NCBI RefSeq assembly: GCF_900091655.1
Contig: NZ_LT594621.1
Coordinates: 3,754,639-3,818,638 of the forward strand
DNA from: Culturomica massiliensis
Lineage (GTDB): Bacteria; Bacteroidota; Bacteroidia; Bacteroidales; Marinifilaceae
DNA length: 64,000 nucleotides
Reading direction: 5' to 3'
The notes below the pieces were generated by a model, which saw only the letters and a program-made list of their open reading frames with translations, was not told the origin of the DNA and ran no database searches. The position numbers and the translations under genes are program-made. Positions 34,468 through 42,988 of the stretch are shown in pieces (position 1 is the first letter of the stretch; every line of letters begins with the position of its first letter).

Positions 34468-34821
34468 ATGGTAGATTTTAAAAAAGTAAAAGCACCTAAT
34501 AACACGATTACTCGTAATCCGGCTGTATTTTCGGCTAAAGCAGGTAATGTCTATGAGGCTGTTGCTATTATTGCGAAAAGAGCCAACCAGATCTCTGTGG
34601 AGATGAAAGACGAATTGAGCCGTAAGTTGCAAGAGTTTGCTTCTTATACGGACAATTTGGAGGAAATCTTCGAAAACCGCGAGCAGATCGAGATTTCAAA
34701 GTATTATGAACGAATTCCGAAACCGGTATTGATCGCTACCCAGGAATTTTTGGATGATGAAGTGTATTTCCGGAATCCTTCTACTGAAAAGGATAGAGAA
34801 AAAGTCGTTAAGGAAGACTGA
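34468..34821 (+). CDS. rpoZ: RNA polymerase omega subunit, Bacteroidota type
   Basis: 117 residues. The omega/Rpb6 region covers about 18-75 (NVYEAVAIIAKRANQISVEM), the part that wraps the beta-prime subunit. The C-terminal extension (IPKPVLIATQEFLDDEVYFR) is seen in this phylum. The sequence differs enough from proteobacterial omega that it is often named DUF-like, but its place between bamD and coaBC supports the call. A terminator-like hairpin follows. Confidence 0.88.
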   Translation: MVDFKKVKAPNNTITRNPAVFSAKAGNVYEAVAIIAKRANQISVEMKDELSRKLQEFASYTDNLEEIFENREQIEISKYYERIPKPVLIATQEFLDDEVYFRNPSTEKDREKVVKED

Positions 34822-34827
34822 TAACTG

Positions 34828-34852
34828 AAGCCACTTTCGGGTGGCTTTTTTA
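34828..34852 (+). terminator. Terminator between rpoZ and coaBC
   Basis: A 7-bp stem AAGCCAC / GTGGCTT with a 6-base loop and a T run, seven bases after the rpoZ stop. coaBC starts 33 bases later, so partial read-through or an own promoter is needed. Confidence 0.7.
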
Positions 34853-34884
34853 ATTTAGGAATGTGACGTTTTGTTTAGGGCCCT

Positions 34885-36084
34885 ATGTTGAAAGGAAAAC
34901 ATATTATATTAGGAATAACAGGGAGTATTGCGGCTTATAAAGCGGCGCTACTGGCTCGTTTACTGGTCAAAGAAGGGGCAGAAGTGCAGGTGGTGATGAC
35001 GGCATTGGCCAAGGAGTTTATTACCCCCCTGACTATGGCGACATTGACGAAGAAACCGATTTTAGTCGATTTTTACAATCCGGAAAACGGAGACTGGAAT
35101 TCGCATGTTGATCTTGGCTTGTGGGCGGATCTGATGCTGATCGCTCCGGCAACGGCGAATACGATCGGGAAAATGGCTTCCGGTATTGCCGATAATTTGT
35201 TGTTGACGACATATTTATCTGCTAAGTGTCCGGTTGTGGTTGCTCCGGCAATGGATCTGGATATGTACCGGCATTCTGCGACCCAGCGGAATCTGGCTGT
35301 TTTGCGTTCTTTTGGAAATGTCATTATAGAACCGGAGGATGGCGAATTGGCAAGTGGTCTGACCGGTAAAGGACGTATGGAAGAACCTGAAAATATCGTT
35401 CGTCTGTTGGAGCGTTATTTTACTGCGCAAGCTGAGTTCGCAGGGAAAAAAGTACTGATAACGGCCGGACCTACCTATGAAAAGATCGACCCGGTGCGTT
35501 TTATCGGAAATTATTCTACCGGAAAGATGGGGTTTGCTTTAGCTGAAGAGTTTGCCCGAAGGGGGGCAGAGGTGGTTTTGGTTGCCGGCCCGGTAACTCT
35601 TACAACCGGTCATCCTTCTATCCGGCGGGTGGATGTCGAATCGGCAGCGGAAATGTATGCTGAAGTTATTCCGGCAGCGGCAGATTGTGACATCATTGTT
35701 TCCTGTGCTGCCGTTGCGGATTTTACGCCGGAAGAAAAGGCTGTTTCCAAGATTAAGAGGGAGGGGAAAAATTTATGTTTGAAATTGCAGCCGACACAGG
35801 ATATTGCGGCTGAATTGGGCAAGAGGAAAAAAGAGGGACAGTTATTGGTCGGATTTGCTTTGGAAACGGATGATGAACAATGCAATGCGTTTCAGAAGCT
35901 GAAAAAGAAAAATCTGGATTTGATCGTCTTGAACAGCTTGAAGGATGAAGGTGCCGGTTTTGGCGGAGATACCAATAAAGTAACGATGATCGACCGCCGG
36001 GAACATATTCAGGAATATGCCTTGAAGAGTAAGAGAGAGGTTGCTTGTGATATTGTCGGTCGGGTGAAGAATTTACTTTCTTGA
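34885..36084 (+). CDS. coaBC: Bifunctional phosphopantothenoylcysteine decarboxylase/synthase CoaBC
   Basis: Catalyses two successive steps of coenzyme A synthesis: ligation of cysteine to 4'-phosphopantothenate, then decarboxylation. 399 residues: the N-terminal flavin-dependent CoaC domain (about 1-180) with GITGSIAAYKAALLARLL, LIAPATANTIGKMASGIADNLL and APAMDLDMY; the C-terminal CoaB domain (about 188-399) with ITAGPTYEKIDPVRFIGNYS and the NxxK-type NKVTMI near 372. Fused length is normal. Last gene of the bamD group. Confidence 0.97.
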   Translation: MLKGKHIILGITGSIAAYKAALLARLLVKEGAEVQVVMTALAKEFITPLTMATLTKKPILVDFYNPENGDWNSHVDLGLWADLMLIAPATANTIGKMASGIADNLLLTTYLSAKCPVVVAPAMDLDMYRHSATQRNLAVLRSFGNVIIEPEDGELASGLTGKGRMEEPENIVRLLERYFTAQAEFAGKKVLITAGPTYEKIDPVRFIGNYSTGKMGFALAEEFARRGAEVVLVAGPVTLTTGHPSIRRVDVESAAEMYAEVIPAAADCDIIVSCAAVADFTPEEKAVSKIKREGKNLCLKLQPTQDIAAELGKRKKEGQLLVGFALETDDEQCNAFQKLKKKNLDLIVLNSLKDEGAGFGGDTNKVTMIDRREHIQEYALKSKREVACDIVGRVKNLLS

Positions 36085-36128
36085 AAACAAAACGAAATAA
36101 AATTGTGACATTTTAAAATATTGTTTAC

Positions 36129-36161
36129 ATTTGAATTCTGATATGGTATCAGAATTCAAAT
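36129..36161. promoter_or_regulatory. Perfect 15-bp palindrome upstream of pyrBI (operator candidate)
   Basis: ATTTGAATTCTGATA (36129-36143) and its exact reverse complement (36147-36161) are separated by TGG. No T run follows, so it is not a typical terminator. It lies 168 bases before pyrB and 45 bases after coaBC. A regulator binding site or a cruciform-forming site is plausible. Confidence 0.6.
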
Positions 36162-36228
36162 ATATAAAACAGTGGAAATTCAGGTATAGCCTGAGTTACG
36201 GATGTTATTTACTGACGAATTTATAAAA

Positions 36229-36266
36229 AACCGACATTGTCAACTGACAAGTGTTGGTTTTTTTTT
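36229..36266 (+). terminator. Terminator upstream of pyrB (coaBC terminator or pyrBI attenuator)
   Basis: Stem AACCGACATTGTC with GACAAGTGTTGGTT (one bulge, G-U pairs), a short loop and a run of nine T, ending about 63 bases before the pyrB start. The 145-base distance from coaBC suggests it may act as a leader attenuator for pyrBI. Confidence 0.7.
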
Positions 36267-36328
36267 ATATCTGAATCGGACCGGAGGAATTATGAGTGTA
36301 GAATTTTTGAGAACTTAAATATAACGAT

Positions 36329-37237
36329 ATGAACACACACAGCTTAGTATCTATTGAGGATTACACCAAAGAGGAAATTCTGGAGGTTCTGGAGTCTGCT
36401 TCGGAATTTGAAAAGAATCCAAACCAACGTTTGTTGGAAGGTAAGGTAGTCGCTTCTTTATTTTTCGAACCATCGACCCGTACCCGTCTTAGCTTTGAAA
36501 CGGCAATCAATCGTTTGGGCGGACGTATCATCGGTTTTTCTGATGCGTCTTCTTCCAGCGTAACTAAAGGAGAAACGTTAAAAGATACGATCAAGATGGT
36601 GGATAATTATGCGGATCTGATCGTTATGCGGCACCCGGTAGAGGGAGCGGCCCGTTATGCCAGTGAAGTTGCCGTACATCCGGTTGTAAATGCAGGAGAC
36701 GGAGCCAATCAACATCCTTCCCAGACGATGCTGGACTTATATTCTATTTATAAAACCCAGGGTACTTTGGAAAATCTGGAGATTTGTATGGTCGGAGATT
36801 TGAAGTATGGCCGTACTGTACATTCTTTGTTGCAGGCTATGAGTCATTTCCATCCTACTTTCCATTTTGTGGCTCCCGAGTCATTGCAAATGCCGGAAGC
36901 TTATAAGCTTCATTTGAAAGCTTTGCATATACCTTATTATGAACATACTGAATTGGATGAGGTGATCAATAAGGCTGACATTTTATATATGACCCGTGTA
37001 CAGCGGGAGCGTTTTGCCGATCCGTTGGAATATGAAAAGGTGAAGAATGTATATATTTTGAGAAACTCGATGTTGACGGATGCCAAGGAGAGTATGCGTA
37101 TTTTGCATCCGCTGCCCCGGGTGAACGAAATAGATGTGGATGTGGATGAAAGTCCGAAAGCTTATTATTTCGAACAGGCCCGCAACGGAGTATTTGCCCG
37201 TCAGGCTATTATTTGTAAAGCGTTGGGACTAAAATAA
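36329..37237 (+). CDS. pyrB: Aspartate carbamoyltransferase catalytic chain
   Basis: Condenses carbamoyl phosphate with aspartate in pyrimidine synthesis. 302 residues: the carbamoyl phosphate site EPSTRTRLSFETA near 50, SSVTKGETLKDT near 78, HPSQTMLDLYSI near 133, and HPLPRVNEI near 264. The short length matches class B enzymes that pair with a regulatory chain, and pyrI follows. The gap to pyrI is 84 bases and contains short tandem repeats. Confidence 0.97.
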   Translation: MNTHSLVSIEDYTKEEILEVLESASEFEKNPNQRLLEGKVVASLFFEPSTRTRLSFETAINRLGGRIIGFSDASSSSVTKGETLKDTIKMVDNYADLIVMRHPVEGAARYASEVAVHPVVNAGDGANQHPSQTMLDLYSIYKTQGTLENLEICMVGDLKYGRTVHSLLQAMSHFHPTFHFVAPESLQMPEAYKLHLKALHIPYYEHTELDEVINKADILYMTRVQRERFADPLEYEKVKNVYILRNSMLTDAKESMRILHPLPRVNEIDVDVDESPKAYYFEQARNGVFARQAIICKALGLK

Positions 37238-37265
37238 TTTACGATTTACGATTTATGATTTACGA
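37238..37265 (+). repeat. Four tandem heptamers between pyrB and pyrI
   Basis: TTTACGA, TTTACGA, TTTATGA, TTTACGA in a row, starting right at the pyrB stop. The following AT-rich stretch (GGCAACGGAATCAAAAAT) resembles a decayed family A core. Confidence 0.8.
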
Positions 37266-37321
37266 TTGTATTAGGCAACGGAATCAAAAATCTTCAATCA
37301 AAAATCAAAAATTTAATTGTT

Positions 37322-37780
37322 ATGGCAAAAAAAGAATTACAGGTTAGTGCTATTGAGAATGGTACTGTGATCGATCATATACCGGCCGAGAAGTTGTTTG
37401 ATGTAATCAATGTGTTAGGTATTACGGCTTTGGATAATGCAATGACTTTCGGAACGAATTTGCGGAGCAGTAAATTGGGAAAGAAAGCCATCATTAAAAT
37501 CTGGGATAAGTTTCTGGAAGATGATGAAGTGAATAAATTGGCTTTGGTAGCTCCTTCTGCCAAGATCAATATTATCCGGGATTACGATGTGGCGGAGAAA
37601 AAGACGGTTAATGTACCGGAAACCGTGGAAGGTATTGTAAAATGTATGAATCCCAAATGTATTACAAATCACGAATATGTGCGTACGAAATTTACGGTGG
37701 TGAACGACTCGCCTATTGTGTTGAAGTGTCATTATTGTGAAAAATTGACGGATCAGGAACACATGACGATGAATCAGTAA
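37322..37780 (+). CDS. pyrI: Aspartate carbamoyltransferase regulatory chain
   Basis: 152 residues. The N-terminal allosteric domain (about 1-98, with NGTVIDHIPAEKLFDVINVLG) binds nucleotide effectors. The C-terminal zinc domain carries four cysteines, CMNPKC (108-113) and CHYC (138-141), which hold the contact to the catalytic chain. Together with PyrB this forms the dodecameric, CTP/ATP-regulated enzyme. A strong terminator follows about 100 bases downstream. Confidence 0.97.
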   Translation: MAKKELQVSAIENGTVIDHIPAEKLFDVINVLGITALDNAMTFGTNLRSSKLGKKAIIKIWDKFLEDDEVNKLALVAPSAKINIIRDYDVAEKKTVNVPETVEGIVKCMNPKCITNHEYVRTKFTVVNDSPIVLKCHYCEKLTDQEHMTMNQ

Positions 37781-37881
37781 GGTATAAATTGATTGAATCG
37801 TTATTAGGTCTATTTAATCTAAAATCAGAGATTCAAAATTAAGTTCTATGTTTGAAATTTAAGATCCGTTATTTGTTAAAC

Positions 37882-37916
37882 AATAAAGAACTTGCCGATA
37901 AGGCAGGTTCTTTATT
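37882..37916 (+). terminator. pyrBI terminator
   Basis: A 15-bp stem AATAAAGAACTTGCC / GGCAGGTTCTTTATT (one G-U pair) with a 5-base loop and T-rich tail. Confidence 0.85.
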
Positions 37917-37986
37917 ATTTTAAGTATTTATATGTAAGTTTTTACTAATTCAAAGACTTACTTTTTTAATGGTAATTTTTTATAAG

Positions 37987-38027
37987 ATAACCCCGTTTTT
38001 GAGTAAGAATGACAAAAACGGAGTTAT
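37987..38027 (-). terminator. Terminator of the 178-residue lipoprotein gene
   Basis: A 15-bp stem (37987-38001 with 38013-38027; on the minus strand all pairs form, one G-U) with an 11-base loop, 38 bases beyond the stop at 38065. Confidence 0.65.
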
Positions 38028-38064
38028 TTCAACATAGATCAATATAAGTTAGTACTTGTTTGGA

Positions 38065-38601
38065 TTATTCGTCTCTTTTAACCAAATCAAAAAAGCCACT
38101 GATTTCTTGTTGGTCGATGGCTTGGCGGACATTATAACGTTTTACCTGATCATAATATCCGGTTTTAGACAGTTTGATTTCGATAGTCACATCCCGGGAA
38201 TTTTCATAAGTTAGACCGAGAATGTTAAATGAACGGGTTTCTTCGTAAGGTGTTGTTGTTAAGTATGTTTCATTTGTATTTTTTACAATATCCGGTATGC
38301 TTGAAATAACCCGCCAGGAAATCCGAGCGCCTCTTGGTTCTGAGTCAAAGTTCCAACGGATGATTGTACGTTCCAAAGCTGTTTCTCCGGGATTATCGCG
38401 ATTTACCATTTTTGTTGCTTCACCTTTACGGATGGTAGGATCCTTTGCTACTGCAGCTACGGCCGCTGTTGTTACCGACTGTTGTTGCATAAGAGCATTT
38501 ATCATTTTATCTTGTGCTTTTATCATGGCTTTTTTTCTTGAACCACAACTTGTTAATACAAAAACAGAAAACATAATGCATAATAAATAGTGAATTTTCA
38601 T
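38065..38601 (-). CDS. Lipoprotein of unknown function
   Basis: 178 residues. The signal ends with the lipobox LTSC (Cys19), followed by a basic CGSRKKAMIKAQ and an Ala/Gln-rich helical linker. The C-terminal half (about 80-165) is beta-rich and has GARISWRVISSIPDIV and FNILGLTYENSRDVTIEIK, which read like an Ig- or PEGA-type domain. No catalytic motif. No operon partner. The function is unknown. Confidence 0.8.
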   Translation of the reverse strand: MKIHYLLCIMFSVFVLTSCGSRKKAMIKAQDKMINALMQQQSVTTAAVAAVAKDPTIRKGEATKMVNRDNPGETALERTIIRWNFDSEPRGARISWRVISSIPDIVKNTNETYLTTTPYEETRSFNILGLTYENSRDVTIEIKLSKTGYYDQVKRYNVRQAIDQQEISGFFDLVKRDE

Positions 38602-38669
38602 TTTAATGAGATTTTATTCTGCCTTTGCCCTTTTGGCGTAAAAAATTTGAGTTTATAGCACAAAAAAAC

Positions 38670-38810
38670 GTGGGCAATACTCTTATTTTCTACTGAGGTC
38701 TTCGACTACCTTGCAATCAAATAAATAAGTAAGCCCACGATAAACATGGACATTGACCTTATTCTTGATTGCTTTGAAATTGTCGAAGTTTCAGTAGCAA
38801 GAATAAAAGT
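38670..38810. repeat. Second nested inverted-repeat element
   Basis: Outer arms 38681-38730 and 38759-38810 are imperfect inverted repeats about 50 bases long, sharing CTACTGA, CTTCGAC, GCAATCAA and ATAAG blocks in mirrored order. They interlock with a second pair, CGTGGGC (38670-38676) and GCCCACG (38734-38740). The pairings are mutually exclusive in part, as in a pseudoknot or alternative folds. It lies in a 580-base gap without a supported gene. Confidence 0.6.
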
Positions 38811-39099
38811 TAACGCTTTTATGTGTGTGTACCGGCACTTTTAGAGTGGGGCGGTACTTGTAAATGTTCAAAAAATAATGCTGTTATTTATTCATAGGCA
38901 TATAGATTTAGTTATTCAATACAAATTTATGAAAAATAACTTGAATCAAAAAGACTCAAATTTGTGTTTATATAATTTTTTGAATAGTATCAATTTAATT
39001 CTCTCGTTTTTTGCTTGTTGTGTCAAAAGGTTTTTTATTTTTCTCAATAATTGTTTTAGTTAAATATCGATCACTTGATAACTATTGACACTATAAATG

Positions 39100-39138
39100 A
39101 AAGACTGACTGGCAATCCTGTCTCCAATCAGTCTTTTT
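39100..39138 (-). terminator. manA terminator (possibly bidirectional)
   Basis: A 13-bp stem AAAGACTGACTGG / CCAATCAGTCTTT with one mismatch and an 11-base loop, 46 bases beyond the manA stop. The plus strand has a TTTTT tail, the minus strand a TTTCATTT tail. Confidence 0.6.
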
Positions 39139-39183
39139 AGGTGTAATTTTGTATAACGGACTCTCTTTTTATAATAGAGGTCG

Positions 39184-40158
39184 TTATCGGATGAATATTT
39201 CCAGTAGTTCGGCTTCTTGTTGCGGGATGAGAAATATATTTTTCAGACAGGCCGGAACAAGAATTGTTTCTCCTTTTTTTACTTGGATGGATTGGTCGGT
39301 GTCGTATACGATTGTAAAATTACCGTCCAGGCACATATAAATAACGAATGAGTCGATATCGATATAGTCTTTTTCGATTTCTTTGTCAAACTTCAGGTAA
39401 CTGGTTGTGAAATAATTACAGTCGACAAGTTCTTCCGTATGGTTTTCGTGCCTGTGATAGGGAATGCTGTGTTCTTTCTGGGAATTAAAATGAATGACAT
39501 CGGTAGCTAATTCCGTATGTAATTCCCGGGCGTTTCCGTTTTTGTCCCGGCGGTCGTAATCGTATATCCGATAAGTAATGTCGGAGGTTTGTTGTATTTC
39601 TGCAATGAAACATCCTTTTTCGATGGCATGTACCGTACCTGCCGGAATGAAAAAACAATCTCCTTTTTTTACCTTTTCAACGTTCAGGATTTCGGGAAGA
39701 GTGTTGTTGTGTAATTTAGTCAGATATTCCGATTTGTCTGTATCTTTATTAAAGCCGAGCAGCAGACGGGCTTCCGGATCAGCATCTACCAGGTACCACA
39801 TTTCGGTTTTTCCATAGGCATTGTGGCGCTCTTTGGCTGTGGCGTCGTCCGGGTGTACCTGTATGGAAAGTTTGTCACAGGCGTCGATGTATTTGATCAG
39901 AAGCGGAAATTCCACTCCGAATTTTTCATAGATATGATCACCTACGAGGTCTCCCATATAGACTTCGATCAACTCTTCCAGGCTGTTATCTGCCAAGGCT
40001 CCTTCCGAGACGACGGATATGTTGTCCTGAACGCCGGAAAGCTCCCAGCTTTCTCCGATGGAATCTTTTACTTGATTGTCTTCGCTTTTATAAGCGAGCT
40101 TTTTGCCACCCCAAAGCGTTTGTTTGATGATAGGCTTAAATTTTAAAGGATATAGCAT
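39184..40158 (-). CDS. manA: Mannose-6-phosphate isomerase, class I type
   Basis: Interconverts mannose-6-phosphate and fructose-6-phosphate. 324 residues from the ATG at 40158 (MLYPLKFKPIIKQTLWGG), chosen because the protein then begins at the family N terminus; an upstream start adds 17 unrelated residues. The zinc-site motifs SIQVHPDD near 95 and IPAGTVHAIEKG near 155 are present, followed by QQTSDITYRIYDYDR. Short firmicute/Bacteroidota-type ManA. A minus-strand -7 box TATTTTTG lies at 40207-40214. Confidence 0.95.
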   Translation of the reverse strand: MLYPLKFKPIIKQTLWGGKKLAYKSEDNQVKDSIGESWELSGVQDNISVVSEGALADNSLEELIEVYMGDLVGDHIYEKFGVEFPLLIKYIDACDKLSIQVHPDDATAKERHNAYGKTEMWYLVDADPEARLLLGFNKDTDKSEYLTKLHNNTLPEILNVEKVKKGDCFFIPAGTVHAIEKGCFIAEIQQTSDITYRIYDYDRRDKNGNARELHTELATDVIHFNSQKEHSIPYHRHENHTEELVDCNYFTTSYLKFDKEIEKDYIDIDSFVIYMCLDGNFTIVYDTDQSIQVKKGETILVPACLKNIFLIPQQEAELLEIFIR

Positions 40159-40303
40159 ATTATTATTTGTGTTTCTCTTTTTTTGGCATAAAAATTGTAT
40201 CTTGCACAAAAATAATGCAAGCCGAAAGCAGAAGCAAATTTTTTGAATGATGCAAAGGCACAGCTTCTTCTATGCAAAGATATATATTAATTGAAAATTA
40301 TTT

Positions 40304-41389
40304 ATGGGAATGGTTATGAAAGGTGGTAAATGCTTATTGATTTTCTTGTTTGCGGGAATATTTATGTCTTGTAGTGATGATGGTAAGCGCGACGATACAA
40401 TATTGAATATTGATAAAGTGACCGGGAAGTATTGGTATTGCATAAATTGGGCAAATACACCGAACAGTTATACGACGGAAGATTTGGTTGAAGCTGTGAA
40501 GCTGGAAAGCAGCGGTAAGCTGTGGACGATGGATTTTAGCGGACGTATCGACCGGGAAGTCGGGACATGGTTCAGTGGAGAGAATGAAATAACCTTGCGA
40601 TACGATAACGGTACTACCGAGAAATGGGGAGTATTGCATAGTGGAAGTAATTACCTGACGGTGATGGTGAATAAAGGGGAGCGTAAGTATGTGACAGAAC
40701 CGGTTTATTTGCAGGATTTGACAGGGGATGCTTATCTGATAAATGAGATAAAGAGTTCGGGTGTCGAACCGACGCGGGTCGGTGTTTCCGTAAAGGGTAA
40801 GAATACGGTAAATATGAGTGAGGCTTCTGTTATCGCAGCTCCGGATAAGGTATTTAAGTTGGCTTATCGGAGCCGGGTAAAAAGCTGGACGGATAAGGGC
40901 GATATTGTAGCCAGTGAATTTGAGTTACCGGAAAATACCCGGGATATTGTCTTTTATATTAAAGTTTCCGGGCATCCTTTAAAATTTAAGGATCGTATAT
41001 ATGCTGAAAATTTACCGCAGCGTTCATTCCGGGATTTCGGACTGAATGCTTATAATGAAGGTAAAAGTCTGCGGGTGGAATGGAATCCTTACGATCAGGC
41101 CTCTGTTTATTACCGGGTGGAAGTTCTGAAAGAGAATGCGGATGCCGCTAATCCTTATTTTGTCAGTCAATTGTATGCCGGGATCGAATCACTGTCAGTC
41201 GATTCGAATACGAAGACGGAAACCGATGTGGAAAACCGGATGGGAGATTTGAAAAACGGTGATAAATACATCGTCCGGTTGTCGGCTATTTTATTGGAAC
41301 CGGGAATCGATTACAATCATAAATACAGCAATGTAAATATTCAGGCTATTTCTTATGTCCAGAGAACTTTAGTATGGACGGAAGAATAG
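40304..41389 (+). CDS. Lipoprotein of unknown function with an FN3-like C-terminal part
   Basis: 361 residues; an alternative ATG at 40316 would give 357. The lipobox FMSC (Cys23) followed by SDDGKRDD predicts a surface-directed lipoprotein. The N-terminal third has a lipocalin-like beta pattern (GKLWTMDFSGRIDREVGTW). The C-terminal part (about 245-355) resembles a fibronectin type III repeat (SLRVEWNPYDQASVYYRVEV, GDKYIVRLSAI). No homologue is recognised. Its stop codon directly abuts the stop of the convergent esterase gene. Confidence 0.8.
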   Translation: MGMVMKGGKCLLIFLFAGIFMSCSDDGKRDDTILNIDKVTGKYWYCINWANTPNSYTTEDLVEAVKLESSGKLWTMDFSGRIDREVGTWFSGENEITLRYDNGTTEKWGVLHSGSNYLTVMVNKGERKYVTEPVYLQDLTGDAYLINEIKSSGVEPTRVGVSVKGKNTVNMSEASVIAAPDKVFKLAYRSRVKSWTDKGDIVASEFELPENTRDIVFYIKVSGHPLKFKDRIYAENLPQRSFRDFGLNAYNEGKSLRVEWNPYDQASVYYRVEVLKENADAANPYFVSQLYAGIESLSVDSNTKTETDVENRMGDLKNGDKYIVRLSAILLEPGIDYNHKYSNVNIQAISYVQRTLVWTEE

Positions 41390-42157
41390 TCAGGCTAAAA
41401 ATGCATGGATCGTTTTTAGCAGTATTTCCGGCTGTTCGTTGTGGATGGCATGCCCCGCTTGGGGAATGATTTCTACACGGGCTGCCGGAAATTGTTTTTT
41501 CAGGCATTCTCCTTCGTTGGGAATATATGCAGACTTTTCACCTTTGATAAACAATATCGGGCCGGGATAGATTTTGTCGGTTATGTCTGCCGGCCAATGG
41601 CATACTTCATTTATATTCTGTTGCAGGGCTTCCGGGTTGATTTTCCATTTCAGTCCTTTTATTGTTTTACGAATATTTTTGAACAATATCTGTTGGGTAG
41701 CGGTATCGCCGAAATGTTTTCGTATATCCGCCTGTAGTGCGTTGCGATTGGCAAATGTTCCCGGATTGACGGATGTGATATACGTCAGGATATTCAGATG
41801 TTCGAGCGAGGGCATATAGGCTATCGGTGCGATGTCTATGATAATGGCTTTAGAAATGTATTCAGGGTATTGCAATAGAAAAAACATAGCGGTTTTCCCT
41901 CCCATGGAGTGGCCGATAAGGTGAGGTTTTGTCAATCCGAGTTTCTGAATCAATTCCAGTAAGTCTCCGCATAAGGCCGGATAATTGTGTTGCGGGTGAT
42001 GCGGGGATTGACCGTGATTGCGCATATCGGGAATGATAACCCTGAAACGGTCTTTTAAACGATGCATGATGGGTAGCCAGTTGTCGGAAGCCCCCCACAG
42101 TCCGTGTAAGATAATCAGGGGCTGTCCTTCTCCTTCTTCCCGGTAATATAGTCTCAT
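41390..42157 (-). CDS. Alpha/beta hydrolase, YbfF-like esterase
   Basis: 255 residues. Oxyanion region ILHGLWGASDNW near 17, nucleophile elbow GHSMGGKTAM near 85 (Ser87), acid in the ILFIKGEKSAYIP region near 205, and histidine in QAGHAIHNEQPE near 235. The order and spacing match the YbfF acyl-CoA esterase branch. The natural substrate is unknown. It starts 47 bases after frdB on the same strand, but a strong terminator lies between. Confidence 0.9.
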   Translation of the reverse strand: MRLYYREEGEGQPLIILHGLWGASDNWLPIMHRLKDRFRVIIPDMRNHGQSPHHPQHNYPALCGDLLELIQKLGLTKPHLIGHSMGGKTAMFFLLQYPEYISKAIIIDIAPIAYMPSLEHLNILTYITSVNPGTFANRNALQADIRKHFGDTATQQILFKNIRKTIKGLKWKINPEALQQNINEVCHWPADITDKIYPGPILFIKGEKSAYIPNEGECLKKQFPAARVEIIPQAGHAIHNEQPEILLKTIHAFLA

Positions 42158-42170
42158 GGGTATAGATGTT

Positions 42171-42196
42171 AAAAAAAGCCGCCCGAAGGCGGCTTT
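42171..42196 (-). terminator. frdCAB terminator
   Basis: A 9-bp GC-rich stem AAAGCCGCC / GGCGGCTTT with a CGAA loop; on the minus strand the arm is followed by a T run. It lies eight bases after the frdB stop. Confidence 0.88.
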
Positions 42197-42203
42197 CAGT
42201 GAA

Positions 42204-42965
42204 TTAATCTTTCAGCTTGGCCTTCAGATATTCTCTGTTGAGTCGGGCGATATGCTCGATAGAAATGCTTTTCGGGCATTCGGCTTCACATGCACCTGTA
42301 TTGGTACAGTTTCCGAATCCGAGTTCATCCATTTTGGCAACCATTGCTTTAGCGCGGCGGGCGGCTTCTATTTTACCCTGCGGTAAGAGGGCAAATTGTG
42401 AAACTTTTGCAGCTACGAATAACATGGCTGACGAGTTTTTACATGTGGCTACACAAGCCCCGCAACCGATACATGCGGCTGCATCCATCGCTTCCTCGGC
42501 TTTTTCATTTGCAATCGGAATTGCATTTGCGTCGGGTACACCACCGGTATTTACAGACACATATCCTCCGGCTTGCTGTATCTTTTCGAAAGCATTACGA
42601 TCGACGATCAGGTCTTTGATAACGGGGAATGCTCCGCTCCGCCAGGGTTCGATGGTGATGGTTGCGCCATCTTTAAAGCGACGCATGTGCAATTGGCAGG
42701 TGGTCACATCGTCGTCCGGGCCATGAGCACGTCCGTCGATAAACAAGCTGCACATACCGCAAATACCTTCACGGCAATCGTGGTCGAAAGCAACCGGTTC
42801 TTTGTTTTCACTGACCAGTTGTTCATTCAGGATATCCAACATTTCGAGGAATGAAGTACCGGTCGAAATATCATGGACTTTATAGGTTTCAAATCCGCCT
42901 TTGGATTTGGCGTCTTTCTGCCGCCATACCTTAAGTGTCAATTCTTTTAATATAGTATCTGCCAT
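42204..42965 (-). CDS. frdB: Fumarate reductase / succinate dehydrogenase iron-sulfur subunit
   Basis: Electron relay between FrdC and FrdA. 253 residues: a plant-type ferredoxin domain with CREGICGMCSLFIDG near 64 for the 2Fe-2S cluster, then CIGCGACVATCKNS near 150 and CTNTGACEAECPKS near 206 for the 4Fe-4S and 3Fe-4S clusters. In Bacteroidales this complex runs mainly as fumarate reductase and feeds succinate and propionate formation. It is the last gene of the frdC-frdA-frdB operon, 82 bases after frdA. Confidence 0.96.
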   Translation of the reverse strand: MADTILKELTLKVWRQKDAKSKGGFETYKVHDISTGTSFLEMLDILNEQLVSENKEPVAFDHDCREGICGMCSLFIDGRAHGPDDDVTTCQLHMRRFKDGATITIEPWRSGAFPVIKDLIVDRNAFEKIQQAGGYVSVNTGGVPDANAIPIANEKAEEAMDAAACIGCGACVATCKNSSAMLFVAAKVSQFALLPQGKIEAARRAKAMVAKMDELGFGNCTNTGACEAECPKSISIEHIARLNREYLKAKLKD

Positions 42966-42988
42966 AACTAAACTTCGTTTTAAATTTT

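Noticed and set aside
38878..39063. A 61-codon plus-strand frame ahead of a hairpin
   Set aside because: Composition is Phe/Leu/Asn-rich from AT-rich DNA, no ribosome site or promoter is seen, and the hairpin is better explained as the manA terminator.
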